Below, piece after piece: positions 52,538 through 61,575 of a stretch of DNA of 64,000 bases. The notes beneath the pieces are model-generated. The model was not told the DNA's origin, made no database searches, and worked only from the letters and a program-made list of their open reading frames with translations. A program made the position numbers and the translations under genes. Numbering within the stretch: the stretch's first letter is position 1; each line of letters opens with the position of its first letter. Source of the DNA: Promethearchaeota archaeon (GTDB taxonomy: Archaea > Asgardarchaeota > Lokiarchaeia > Sigyniarchaeales > Promethearchaeaceae); assembly GCA_016933055.1 (NCBI GenBank), contig JAFGBS010000008.1, positions 124,001 through 188,000 of the forward strand, read 5' to 3'.

Positions 52538-52567
52538 TAAGCGTAAAATTACCCTAAAATTCACGAT

Positions 52568-52699
52568 ATGGGTAACTCACGTGTATTCCACCAATTGGGT
52601 ATTTTGGTAATGTTATTACATAATATAGTGGGATATACTGAAATAGGTGTATTGGGACCCTTAAAAGAACGTGGTGGATATGGGATAGATGTCGATTAG
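52568..52699 (+). CDS. Possible small ORF, unknown
   Basis: 43 codons from ATG to TAG with glycine/valine-rich content (start MGNSRVFHQLGILVMLLHN). It lies 30 bases downstream of the palindrome. It has no clear ribosome binding site and no recognised family. It could be a short membrane-associated peptide, a gene remnant or chance. Confidence 0.15.
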   Translation: MGNSRVFHQLGILVMLLHNIVGYTEIGVLGPLKERGGYGIDVD

Positions 52700-52854
52700 T
52701 ATAATTTTAACGTGATATTCATTTTGAGTATAAATATGGGATTGTTTTTCGAAAATTCTTACCTTAATTCTTATAAATTTTACAGATAATGTTAATATAG
52801 ATTCAAATCGAAAGATGTGTGATTTTAAGTAAAAAAAAAACAACGTTGATTATA

Positions 52855-53352
52855 ATGGGAACAAAAGGTAAAGAAATAGTTAATTTAGATGTAGAAAAAC
52901 TGTTGGAATTGCTCAATAAAGCACTAGCTGATGAATGGTTGGCGTATTATCAATATTGGGTTGGTTCGGAAGTTGTAAAAGGACCTATGCGACCAAGTGT
53001 AGAAAAAGAACTAAAAGAACATGCCGAAGAGGAATTTAAGCATGCTGGTATGCTCGTAGAGAGAATCATTCAACTTGGGGGCACTCCTCTCTTGAATCCC
53101 AAAGAATGGTTTGAAAAAACGAATTGTGATTATGAGGTTCCATCTGATCCCCATACTGTGAAATTATTACAACAGAACATTAAAGGGGAGCAGTGTGCAA
53201 TTCAAGTCTATCATAACATTCTTGAATTCATCAAAAAAGGTAACGATCCGATCACATTTAATATGATTCGAAAAATAATGGAAGAGGAAGTAGAGCATGA
53301 ACAAGATTTAGAAGACCTTCTCGACGATATCAACACAAAAAGAGAATTATAA
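52855..53352 (+). CDS. DPS-like ferritin (DPSL/thioferritin type)
   Basis: 165 residues, four-helix bundle with diiron ligands: Glu27 (ADEWLAYYQY), Glu60 and His63 (EEEFKHA), Glu112 (GEQC), Glu145 and His148 (EEEVEHE). Cys91 and Cys114 fit the Cys pair near the ferroxidase centre of archaeal DPS-like proteins. It stores iron and removes peroxide. ATG at 52855 is chosen over GTG 52819. A hemerythrin gene follows 320 bases on, giving an iron/oxygen group. Confidence 0.85.
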   Translation: MGTKGKEIVNLDVEKLLELLNKALADEWLAYYQYWVGSEVVKGPMRPSVEKELKEHAEEEFKHAGMLVERIIQLGGTPLLNPKEWFEKTNCDYEVPSDPHTVKLLQQNIKGEQCAIQVYHNILEFIKKGNDPITFNMIRKIMEEEVEHEQDLEDLLDDINTKREL

Positions 53353-53520
53353 TAATATTAAAGATTGTTATAATTAATGTCCTCAGTAAATTTGCCCCAT
53401 TGGGTAATATTTTTAATTTTTTATATTAATATTTTATAAAAGTTTACAGAACACAATAAGCTGTGATTATTAACAGAATTATACATTTTCAATTACAGAA
53501 TTTACTTACTACATGGAAAA

Positions 53521-53652
53521 ATGAGAAAACAATGCCAGATGCAGATCGAAATTGTTATTTGAAAATTGTGGAGAAAATACGCTGCAGATGCTATAATTTG
53601 TGAAATTTGCGGAGAAAGTAAAAAATATGTCAAAAAACTCCCGATTAATTAG
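53521..53652 (+). pseudogene. Small zinc-ribbon-like ORF interrupted by in-frame TGA
   Basis: From ATG 53521 the frame reads 13 codons to a TGA at 53560-53562 and continues in the same frame for 29 codons to TAG 53650. The downstream part contains CEICGESKKYVKK, a zinc-knuckle-like sequence. It looks like a short rubredoxin/zinc-ribbon protein broken by one nonsense codon, or a TTG-started (53566) peptide. UGA recoding as selenocysteine is a remote option. The rest of the 320-base gap is AT-rich and empty. Confidence 0.25.
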
Positions 53653-53675
53653 AAAACAACCAAACACATAAATAG

Positions 53676-54293
53676 ATGAAAATAAAACAGCTCACTGCTG
53701 ATCTAATTATGAAACCCGTAGCCCCTTTGATGATAGAACATCGCTTAATAGAACGGATGATCGATATATTAGAAGATGAACTGCGACAAATTAAAAAATC
53801 TAAAAAAGTAAACCCTATTTTGATAGAAAATGCGGTCGATTTTATTAGAACGTACGCTGATCAAACTCACCATGGAAAAGAAGAAGATATCCTATTCCGA
53901 GAACTAAAGAAAAAGAAAATTTTACCTGAACATGAGGAAATTATGTTTGAATTGATAGAAGAACACAAAATTGGAAGAAAAATCACCGGGGAGTTAGTAA
54001 AAGCAAATGAGGAATATAGGCAAGGTAAAATAGAAACATTGGACACCATCATGGAAAAACTATCATTTCTTGTAGATTTTTACCCCAAACATATTGAAAA
54101 AGAAGATAAGCACTTCTTTATTCCAATAATGAAGTATTTTTCCAAAAATGAGCAAGATACAATGCTTGAAGAAGGTCGCGTGTTTGATAGGAAAATGATT
54201 CATAAGAAATATCGAAATTTAGTGATGGAGTACGAGAAAGATCACGATATCACCCCCAAACAACAGCAGTCTGACTGGATAGATTACATTTAA
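53676..54293 (+). CDS. Hemerythrin (HHE) cation-binding domain protein
   Basis: 205 residues. Helical bundle with hemerythrin ligands: 'MIEHRLIERMIDILEDEL' (first His), 'YADQTHHGKEEDILFREL' (HHxxEE), 'EEHKIGRKITGELV' and 'FYPKHIEKEDKHFFIPI' (HxxxEDxxxF). It binds a diiron centre for O2 or NO sensing, or stress protection. It stands after the DPS-like ferritin and before two tRNA genes. Tail after residue about 170 is charged. Confidence 0.9.
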   Translation: MKIKQLTADLIMKPVAPLMIEHRLIERMIDILEDELRQIKKSKKVNPILIENAVDFIRTYADQTHHGKEEDILFRELKKKKILPEHEEIMFELIEEHKIGRKITGELVKANEEYRQGKIETLDTIMEKLSFLVDFYPKHIEKEDKHFFIPIMKYFSKNEQDTMLEEGRVFDRKMIHKKYRNLVMEYEKDHDITPKQQQSDWIDYI

Positions 54294-54323
54294 AGTGGAA
54301 TACTTCTAAAAAAAAAGAAAAAG

Positions 54324-54447
54324 TGCAGAAGCAGGGGAATGATCCCTGGACCTCAGGATATCTCATAAGATATCCAGCGCTATGTCTGAAATCTGACCCA
54401 GATTTCTCATTATGAGTCCTGCGCTCTACCGACTGAGCTACTTCTGC
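54324..54447 (-). tRNA. tRNA-Met (CAT), intron-containing, elongator type
   Basis: Acceptor stem GCAGAAG (54447-54441) pairs with CTTCTGC (54331-54325), discriminator A. D-arm GCTC-AGTCGGTA-GAGC, anticodon stem CAGGA/TCCTG, loop CT-CAT-A|A, T-stem CAGGG/CCCTG. A 51-base intron (54360-54410) sits after position 37 and holds TTATGAG, complementary to the anticodon loop, and a hairpin AAATCTG/CAGATTT. G1:C72 and no GGG/CCC pairs in the anticodon stem argue against initiator. tRNA-Ile2 with modified CAT is an alternative. The T-loop is ATCATTC, unusual. No encoded CCA. Confidence 0.85.
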
Positions 54448-54454
54448 ATGTTTA

Positions 54455-54566
54455 TGGAGCTTCCGGAGGGATTTGAACCCTCGGCCTCTGCCTGTTTGGT
54501 GTTATGGATAGATTTCAAAATCAGTCCAATACCAAGGCAGCGTAATAACCTCTATGCTACGGAAGC
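54455..54566 (-). tRNA. tRNA-Thr (GGT), intron-containing, encoded CCA
   Basis: Acceptor GCTTCCG (54566-54560) pairs with CGGAAGC (54465-54459), followed by T73 and CCA (54457-54455). Anticodon stem CTGCC/GGCAG, loop TT-GGT-A|A, variable loop AGGCC, T-arm GAGGG-TTCAAAT-CCCTC. A 36-base intron (54494-54529) lies after position 37, and its ACCAA pairs with the TTGGT of the anticodon arm as in bulge-helix-bulge introns. The D-stem is weak (two of four pairs). T73 fits archaeal Thr. 8 bases separate it from tRNA-Met. Confidence 0.8.
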
Positions 54567-54721
54567 GCAGATATAGGGGTATTTTTGTTGATTTTATCTA
54601 AAGGATAGGTAATTAAAAAATTTTATTTATCGCATTTGAGTTTTTTGTAAATGGGATTGAACAACTTAAGCCCGTGAACATTTGAAGAATATCTAATAAA
54701 AAATGCGAATTGTTCATTTTA

Positions 54722-54841
54722 TTAATCGAGAATCCATTCGGGTTTAATATCTGATCTTAAACTTCCTATTGAAATTTCTGGTGGCAATGGGTTCACTTCA
54801 ACCACCATGTTAAAAATGTGCAATATCAGAAAGTCCATCAT
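54722..54841 (-). CDS. Possible small protein upstream of tRNA-Thr
   Basis: 39 codons with ATG start (54841) to TAA. The product has a hydrophobic start and a 'NPLPPEISIGSLRSDIKPEW' tail that looks protein-like. No family recognised and no clear ribosome binding site. The gap 54567-54893 otherwise shows only AT-rich DNA, including likely tRNA promoter elements. Confidence 0.25.
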   Translation of the reverse strand: MMDFLILHIFNMVVEVNPLPPEISIGSLRSDIKPEWILD

Positions 54842-54974
54842 ATAGTTTGATCTTGCTTCCTTATGTATTATCTGAAACTATAAACTAATCTAATTGGATT
54901 CTAAATATATAAGTGCACCGTATGGCGAATATTTTTCAATATTGGAATGTACCATATCAACTAAGATCAATCAA

Positions 54975-57791
54975 ATGGGAATACGAATGCGTATGATACA
55001 AAATCCTCATTCAAAAGATTTGGAAGAACTTTATTCTGAATTAACCACTGACAAATATGGATTGACTACAGAAGAAGCAACAAAACGGTTGGAAATCTAT
55101 GGACCCAATGAACTTGATAAAGGAAAAGGTAAAAGTATATTTTCCTTAATTCTGCATCAGTTCTTCAATCCGTTGGTAGGAATACTGCTTTTGGCGGTTA
55201 TTATTGTCATAATTGCAGAAATCTTTGACAAAGAGGAATCCCATATGGCTGATGCTTATGTAATTTTAGCTGTAATAATTATTAATGCTATTTTTGGATT
55301 TTCCCAAGAATATAAAGCTGAAAAATCTATTGAAGCTCTGAAAAAAATGGGAGCTCCATTAGCAAATGTTCTTCGTAAAGATTATGAAAAACATGATATT
55401 GAGTATGAAGTCGAGGCTACCAAGGTCGTTCCTGGGGATATTCTAATACTTTCTACAGGGGATCGTATTCCTGCAGATGGACGATTGATCGAAGAAATGA
55501 ACCTTCATTGTGATGAATCCATGTTGACGGGGGAATCACTCTCTGTGAGTAAAAACCTATCTCTTGTTGCAAAGGATGCTCAATTGGGTGATAGAAAGAA
55601 TATGGTATTTGGTGGCACTCTCATAGTAAAAGGAAGAGGTAAAGCCATCGTAACCGCAACGGGAATGCAATCAGAAATGGGAAAAATAGCGACATTAATT
55701 CAAGAAACAGAGGATGTTGACCCTCCAATCAAAAAAAAAATAAATCAACTAACAAAAATATTGGGAATTCTTGCACTTGCCGTATTTTTGATTGTGTTAA
55801 TTGTGGGATTAATAATTATCGGAACTGAATCACTATTAACAATATTTTTATTTGCTGTAGCTGGAGCGGTTTCTTCAATTCCCGAGGGATTACTTATCGT
55901 TTTAACAGTCACATTGGCTGTAGCGATAAATCATATGGCAAAAAGAAATGCAATTATTCGGAAAATGCAGGCTGTTGATACATTAGGTACTATTTCTGCA
56001 ATTGTATCGGATAAAACAGGTACCTTAACAACCAATCAAATGACTGTTCGGAAAATATGGACTCATCCTAATATTATTGATGTAAAAGGTTCTGGTTTTA
56101 ATCCAAGCGGAAAATTTCAAATTAATCAAGAGGATATTGACCCTTTATCGCATAATGTATTGAAATCAATTTTAGAAGTGGGAATATTATGTAATGATTC
56201 ATCGTTACGGAATCATCCAGATAAAGAAGGAGAACACTGGAAAATTACTGGTGACCCAACTGAAGCAGCTCTAATCGTAGCAGCAGCAAAAGCCAGTATC
56301 CAAAAAGATCACCTTGAATTGGACTTACCACGAGTAAATGAGATCGGTTTCGATTCTAGCCATAAATACATGGTTACTTTTCATCAACCAGTTAAATCAA
56401 CAAAAATATTAACTTACATTAAAGGGGCTCCTGAAAAAGTACTGCAGATGTGCTCACATATAGAAACTAATGATAGGATTACTCAGTTAACAGACGATAT
56501 CCGAGCAGATATTGCATCGATGGAAAATGAATTAGCCCAAAAGGCTTTAAGAGTTTTAGGATTTGCATATTTGGAAACAAACCATGAACACCATGATAAA
56601 ATTAAATCAAAATTTCCCGACATTACCAGCTTAGTGTTTTTGGGACTAGTAGGAATGATCGATCCCCCTCGTATCGAAGCTAAAGAATCTATACGATCGT
56701 GTAAAAATGCAGGAATTGAAGTATATATGGCAACTGGAGATCACAAATTAACTGCCATAGCTATTGCTAACGAACTCGGGATTTCTGGTGAAGGGGAAAA
56801 AGCAATAACCGGGATTGAACTTCAAGATATGTCCCAAAGTGAATTGGAAGAAAAAGTCTTACAGACACATGTATTTGCGCGTGTAACGCCAGAACATAAG
56901 CATCGCATTGTTAGCGCGTTGCAGCATCATGGAAAAATTGTTGCTGTAACTGGCGATGGAATTAATGATGCCCCTGCATTAAAAGTAGCTGAAGTTGGTG
57001 TTGCAATGGGAATTACAGGTACCGATGTAACGAAAGAAACGGCCGATATGGTATTGCTGGATGACAATTTTGCCAGTATTGTAAATGCAATTGAAGAAGG
57101 ACGAGTTGTGTTTGAAAATATCCGAAAAGTTGTAAAATATTTAGTTACTACAAATGTGGGTGAAGACATTACTATTATTCTTGCACTATTGTTATTTCCT
57201 TTCTTATTTCCCTTAATTGTTGGTGTCACTATTCCACCTGAAGAACTTATCATATTTACAGCCATTCAAATTTTATGGGTAAATCTTGTTACAGATGGTC
57301 CTTTGGACATTACTATTGCTGTAGAACAGAAAGAAAAAAATTTGATGGACGAAAAACCTCGTGATCCGAATACTAATATTATCAATAAAGAAATTATCGG
57401 GAACATCATAATTGTTGCATCAATTATGGCAGTTGGGATTATTTCGATATATCTTGGGTATCATAGTTTTGGTTATGGTGAAAAAGCACAGACCGTTGCT
57501 TTTGTGTGTCTAATTTTCTTCCAAATTTTTAACGCATTGAATTGCCGATCAAGAACCCAATCAGTTTTTCAGTTAGGCTTTTTTACTAACATATGGTTGA
57601 TCCTTGCGATTGCATCCTCAATTGTATTAACCTTTCTTGCCACAGTCATCCCTTTCTTCCAAACTATTCTCCGTACTCAGCCATTAGGGATATGGGATTG
57701 GTGCATCATCGTACTAGTATCAAGTTCGGTCTGGGTAGCTGATGAGATTCGGAAATGGGTTCAATTCAGAAGAAAACGCAGAAATCGTTAA
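54975..57791 (+). CDS. Cation-transporting P-type ATPase (P2 type)
   Basis: About 938 residues. N-terminal 'GLTTEEATKRLEIYGPNEL', actuator 'MLTGESL', membrane helix 4 'IPEGLLIVLTVTLA', phosphorylation site SDKTGTLT (Asp at 56010-56012), nucleotide domain 'KGAPEKVL', 'TGDHKLTA' and hinge 'TGDGINDAPAL', with about ten membrane helices. PEGL is typical for P2A/P2C/P2D ATPases (Ca2+, Na+/K+, Na+). The ion cannot be set by eye. ATG 54975 or 54993 fits the family start better than TTG 54894. Confidence 0.92.
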   Translation: MGIRMRMIQNPHSKDLEELYSELTTDKYGLTTEEATKRLEIYGPNELDKGKGKSIFSLILHQFFNPLVGILLLAVIIVIIAEIFDKEESHMADAYVILAVIIINAIFGFSQEYKAEKSIEALKKMGAPLANVLRKDYEKHDIEYEVEATKVVPGDILILSTGDRIPADGRLIEEMNLHCDESMLTGESLSVSKNLSLVAKDAQLGDRKNMVFGGTLIVKGRGKAIVTATGMQSEMGKIATLIQETEDVDPPIKKKINQLTKILGILALAVFLIVLIVGLIIIGTESLLTIFLFAVAGAVSSIPEGLLIVLTVTLAVAINHMAKRNAIIRKMQAVDTLGTISAIVSDKTGTLTTNQMTVRKIWTHPNIIDVKGSGFNPSGKFQINQEDIDPLSHNVLKSILEVGILCNDSSLRNHPDKEGEHWKITGDPTEAALIVAAAKASIQKDHLELDLPRVNEIGFDSSHKYMVTFHQPVKSTKILTYIKGAPEKVLQMCSHIETNDRITQLTDDIRADIASMENELAQKALRVLGFAYLETNHEHHDKIKSKFPDITSLVFLGLVGMIDPPRIEAKESIRSCKNAGIEVYMATGDHKLTAIAIANELGISGEGEKAITGIELQDMSQSELEEKVLQTHVFARVTPEHKHRIVSALQHHGKIVAVTGDGINDAPALKVAEVGVAMGITGTDVTKETADMVLLDDNFASIVNAIEEGRVVFENIRKVVKYLVTTNVGEDITIILALLLFPFLFPLIVGVTIPPEELIIFTAIQILWVNLVTDGPLDITIAVEQKEKNLMDEKPRDPNTNIINKEIIGNIIIVASIMAVGIISIYLGYHSFGYGEKAQTVAFVCLIFFQIFNALNCRSRTQSVFQLGFFTNIWLILAIASSIVLTFLATVIPFFQTILRTQPLGIWDWCIIVLVSSSVWVADEIRKWVQFRRKRRNR

Positions 57792-57973
57792 AAAAAGTCA
57801 ACCCAACGATTTCAAGGTTTTCTTAAATGTGGGACTCAGAATCTCTGTAAAATTGTGCAATGAATACACAGAAAATACATAGTTTATTAATTTTAACACC
57901 TTTCGACAGATAGGGATGATATCATTACTCTTATTCCTCAAACATTTAATTGTTCCCGTTCCTTAAACTCACA

Positions 57974-58969
57974 ATGCTTGGGATAGTATTTGCGGTCTCC
58001 GCCAATTTTGTTTTTGCTGTATCTAATGTGTTTTTTAGAAAAACTGAACATGATACATCCCCATCGATGATTAATTTGTTTCGAACAAGCGTTGGAGTTT
58101 TATCTTTTATCCTTATTGCGTTTTTTACCAATAGTATTTCTATTGTATTCTTAATACCGCTTGATTTAATCGGATTGCTTATCCTGAGTTCATTATTAGG
58201 GCAAGTCATGGGTGATACATCGTATTTTTTCTCTCAGAAATATATTGGACCTACTAAGGCGTTAACTATTTCCTTAACCTATCCCTTCTTCACAATTTTA
58301 ATTGATATATTTTTCTTAAATGCTTCCTTTAACGCGTTTATTTTATTATCTGCAGTGATCATCAGTGTTGGAGTGGGCTTGATTGCTTATTCTAAAGAAA
58401 AAAAGGCAGAACGCCGCCCTAAAAGTCCCAATCAGACCGAACAACCTCATATATCATCTAGAAAAGATACTGCACTAGGAATTATCTTTGCGTTTCTTGC
58501 GTCCATCAGTTGGGCAATAGGGATTACCATAACTGATTTATCGATGTCAAAAATAAATGATTTGTTTGAGACGGAAAGGTTAACCTCTGTTGTTGGGTCC
58601 CTTATTCGGTTTCCAATAGCTGCGATTGTATTATTGGTAATTAATTACAGTCTATATGGATTAATAAAAAGGAAAAATCAAGGAAAGATAGAATTAAGAA
58701 TTCATCTCACATATCAAATCCGCGGGAGGAGCATCCATTCATGGTTGTGGTTAATTGCGGGAGCATTAATTGGGACTTCCCTTGGAGCTTATTTATTTAC
58801 CGAAGCGGCTTATCTTGCTGGAGCTGTGACTATGGCAATCCTAGTATCAACCGGTCCTCTCTTCACCCTTATATTGAATTTGATCATTAATAAAGAACGA
58901 ATCACTATACTTGGCTTTATAGGTGTACTAACAACCTTGTTGGGTATTATCATTATTTCGCTATTTTGA
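57974..58969 (+). CDS. DMT/EamA-family permease
   Basis: About 331 residues with ten hydrophobic helices in two EamA repeats, each ending in a small-residue-rich helix ('LLGQVMGDTSYFFSQKYIGPTKALTISLTYPFFTILIDIFFL' and 'LIGTSLGAYLFTEAAYLAGAVTMAILVSTGPLFTLILNLII'). Central charged linker at about 140-165. Exports or imports small metabolites; substrate unknown. ATG at 57974 is preferred over TTG 57950. Confidence 0.88.
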   Translation: MLGIVFAVSANFVFAVSNVFFRKTEHDTSPSMINLFRTSVGVLSFILIAFFTNSISIVFLIPLDLIGLLILSSLLGQVMGDTSYFFSQKYIGPTKALTISLTYPFFTILIDIFFLNASFNAFILLSAVIISVGVGLIAYSKEKKAERRPKSPNQTEQPHISSRKDTALGIIFAFLASISWAIGITITDLSMSKINDLFETERLTSVVGSLIRFPIAAIVLLVINYSLYGLIKRKNQGKIELRIHLTYQIRGRSIHSWLWLIAGALIGTSLGAYLFTEAAYLAGAVTMAILVSTGPLFTLILNLIINKERITILGFIGVLTTLLGIIIISLF

Positions 58970-59067
58970 ATCAATGAGCAATACATTTTAAAAATCCACC
59001 ATTATATTTAGAGTATTAAATGTGAGAATGACATTAAATCAATGGGACCGAAGAGGAACCGCTTAAA

Positions 59068-61440
59068 ATGCTTCCAATGAATGAACGGATAATAAAATTA
59101 CGAACTCAAAGTTTGAATGCAATTCCTCGAATATCGATCGAGCGAGCAAAATTGCTCACCGAATTTTACACATCCCACACGGCAAAAACAGTGAGTATTC
59201 CAATTGCTCGTGCAATGGCTCTAAAGTATATTCTTGAAAATGAAACCATCTGTATAAATGATGGGGAATTGATTGTTGGGGAGCGAGGTCCTGAACCAGC
59301 AGCAACCCCTACCTACCCCGAAGTGTGTATCCATTCCCAGAGGGATTTTGAAATTCTACACACCCGGGAAAAAATTCCCTTCAATGTCTCTCCTGAAGTT
59401 TTGAAAACACAATTGAAGAAAATCATACCCTTTTGGAAAGGAAAATCAATACGCGAGAAAATTTTTCAAAACATGGAAACCGAGTGGCTAGAAGCATATG
59501 AAGCGGGTGTCTTCACTGAATTTATGGAGCAGCGTGCGCCGGGGCATACGGTGGGAGGTAAACATATCTGGAAAAAAGGTTTTTTGGATTATAAAAAGGA
59601 AATACTTCGTGCATTCGATAACATTGATTTAAAGAATGACCCCAACGCTTCAAACAAACAGGAAGAATTGAAAGCGATGAATATTGCAGCAGATGCTATT
59701 ATTTCATTTGCACATCGTTATTCTAAAGCAGCAGCAGAACTCGCTAATATAGAATCAGATTCAAAACGGAAAGAAGAATTATGGAAAATAGCTGAAATTT
59801 GTTCTAGAGTTCCTGCTCATGCACCAAGGACATTCTGGGAAGCACTACAGCATTATTGGTTCATCCATTTAGGAGTAATAACAGAATATAATACTTGGGA
59901 TTCCTTTAATCCTGGAAGACTAGATCAACACTTGATCTCCTTTTATCGAAAAGGGCTTGAAAATGGAAATTTAACACCAGAAAGGGCAGAAGAACTCCTC
60001 CAAGCGTTTTGGATTAAATTTAACAACCAACCGGCTCCCCCTAAAGTTGGAATAACTGCTGAAGAATCTAACACTTACACTGACTTCTGTAATATTAACA
60101 TTGGAGGCTTGACAGAAGAAGGAGAAGACGGAGTAAATGAATTATCTTATATTTTACTAGATGTGGTTGAGAATATGCGAATATTGCAGCCAAGTTCAAA
60201 TGTTCAATTATCCCATAAAACGCCAGATGAATTTTTACTTAGGGCATTAAAAATTATTAAAACAGGATTTGGGCAACCCTCCATATTTAATACTGATGCA
60301 ACAATTCAAGAATTGGTACGCCAAGGTAAAGACATCAAGGATGCTCGAAATGGAGGCAATTCAGGTTGTGTGGAGAGCGGTGCATTTGGTCGAGAAGCCT
60401 ATATTCTCACAGGATATTTTAATTTAGTTAAAATATTAGAAATTACACTCCACAACGGGGAAGATCCTCTAACAGGAAAACAGATTGGATTGAAAACCGG
60501 AAAAGTCTCCAGATTTTCTTCTTATGAGAATTTCTTTACGGCTTTTTCAAATCAAGTCAGGTACTTTCTTGATATTAAATATCGAGGAAGCTTAGTAATA
60601 GAAAAATTATGGGCGGAAAATTTACCAGCACCATTCTTATCCATAATTACATTGGATTGTATCAAAAACAGAAAGGATTATAACGATGGTGGGGCACAGT
60701 ACAACACCAGTTATATTCAAATTGTGGGAATGGGGTCTATTACCGATTGTTTATCTTCTATCAAATATAATGTATTCGATAAGCAAAATTTACCTTTTTC
60801 TGAAATGGTAAAAATATTGGATGCTAATTTTGAAAACTATGAAACTTGGAAGGCAAAGTTCCTCAATAAAACACCCAAATATGGAAATGATGATCACTAT
60901 GCAGACCAATTTATCAAACCCGTGTTTGATTTAGTATTTAATGCAGTAGATGGTCTTCTGAATACACGAGGAGGATGTTTCCACATTAATTTATTGCCCA
61001 CCACAGTGCATATCTATTTTGGAAAAGTAACGGGGGCGACTCCTGATGGGAGAGAGGCATATACTCCCTTGTCTGAGGGTATATCACCAGTCCAAGGTGC
61101 AGATACCAAAGGACCTACTGCTGTATTAAATTCTGCAGCTAAAATCCCCCATCTAAAAACAGGAGGGACATTATTAAATCAGAAATTCACACCCGATTTC
61201 CTTAAACACAATGAAGGCATAAAAAAAATTGCAGATCTGATCAGAACATACTTTAGGATGGACGGACATCATATTCAATTCAATGTGGTTTCTAGAGCAA
61301 CCCTTCTAAGTGCTCAACAAAACCCAATTGAATATCAGAATCTTATTGTACGAGTTGCGGGATATTCCGATTATTTTCTGAATTTGGGTTACGATCTTCA
61401 AAATGAAATCATCAAACGAACTGAACACTCGGGTGTTTAA
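59068..61440 (+). CDS. hypD: Glycyl radical enzyme, probable trans-4-hydroxy-L-proline dehydratase
   Basis: 790 residues. Cys434 and Glu436 lie in SGCVESG and the glycyl radical Gly765 in RVAGYSDYF. The residues I recall for the Clostridioides HypD active site (Phe152, His160, Asp278, Ser334, Asp339, Phe340, Tyr450, Thr645) are all present at identical numbers. The enzyme would convert trans-4-hydroxyproline to pyrroline-5-carboxylate and requires an SAM-radical activase, which is not in this window. Similar GREs (glycerol or choline type) have GCVEP. No P5C reductase nearby. Residue recall is from memory, the numbering is counted here. Confidence 0.8.
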   Translation: MLPMNERIIKLRTQSLNAIPRISIERAKLLTEFYTSHTAKTVSIPIARAMALKYILENETICINDGELIVGERGPEPAATPTYPEVCIHSQRDFEILHTREKIPFNVSPEVLKTQLKKIIPFWKGKSIREKIFQNMETEWLEAYEAGVFTEFMEQRAPGHTVGGKHIWKKGFLDYKKEILRAFDNIDLKNDPNASNKQEELKAMNIAADAIISFAHRYSKAAAELANIESDSKRKEELWKIAEICSRVPAHAPRTFWEALQHYWFIHLGVITEYNTWDSFNPGRLDQHLISFYRKGLENGNLTPERAEELLQAFWIKFNNQPAPPKVGITAEESNTYTDFCNINIGGLTEEGEDGVNELSYILLDVVENMRILQPSSNVQLSHKTPDEFLLRALKIIKTGFGQPSIFNTDATIQELVRQGKDIKDARNGGNSGCVESGAFGREAYILTGYFNLVKILEITLHNGEDPLTGKQIGLKTGKVSRFSSYENFFTAFSNQVRYFLDIKYRGSLVIEKLWAENLPAPFLSIITLDCIKNRKDYNDGGAQYNTSYIQIVGMGSITDCLSSIKYNVFDKQNLPFSEMVKILDANFENYETWKAKFLNKTPKYGNDDHYADQFIKPVFDLVFNAVDGLLNTRGGCFHINLLPTTVHIYFGKVTGATPDGREAYTPLSEGISPVQGADTKGPTAVLNSAAKIPHLKTGGTLLNQKFTPDFLKHNEGIKKIADLIRTYFRMDGHHIQFNVVSRATLLSAQQNPIEYQNLIVRVAGYSDYFLNLGYDLQNEIIKRTEHSGV

Positions 61441-61575
61441 AAAAAAAAAATATAGTTTTGGATTAGAGTTAAAACTCCAAGTATTTACCCAATTTTTGGG
61501 ATTTTGGATCAGGGGCATTTGGCAAATTCCAACTGGAAGAGCTCTACCAAAAGGTATAAAATTCTTAGCAAAAAT

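Larger units (their letters stand above)
52380..52854. other. Divergent gap between RNA methyltransferase and DPS-like ferritin
   Basis: 475 bases. It contains the palindrome TAGGTGCACCTA (52526-52537), other AGGTGG/CCTACC elements around it, a TATA-like segment near 52771 and one 43-codon frame (52568-52699). No RNA gene or repeat array is seen. Confidence 0.4.
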
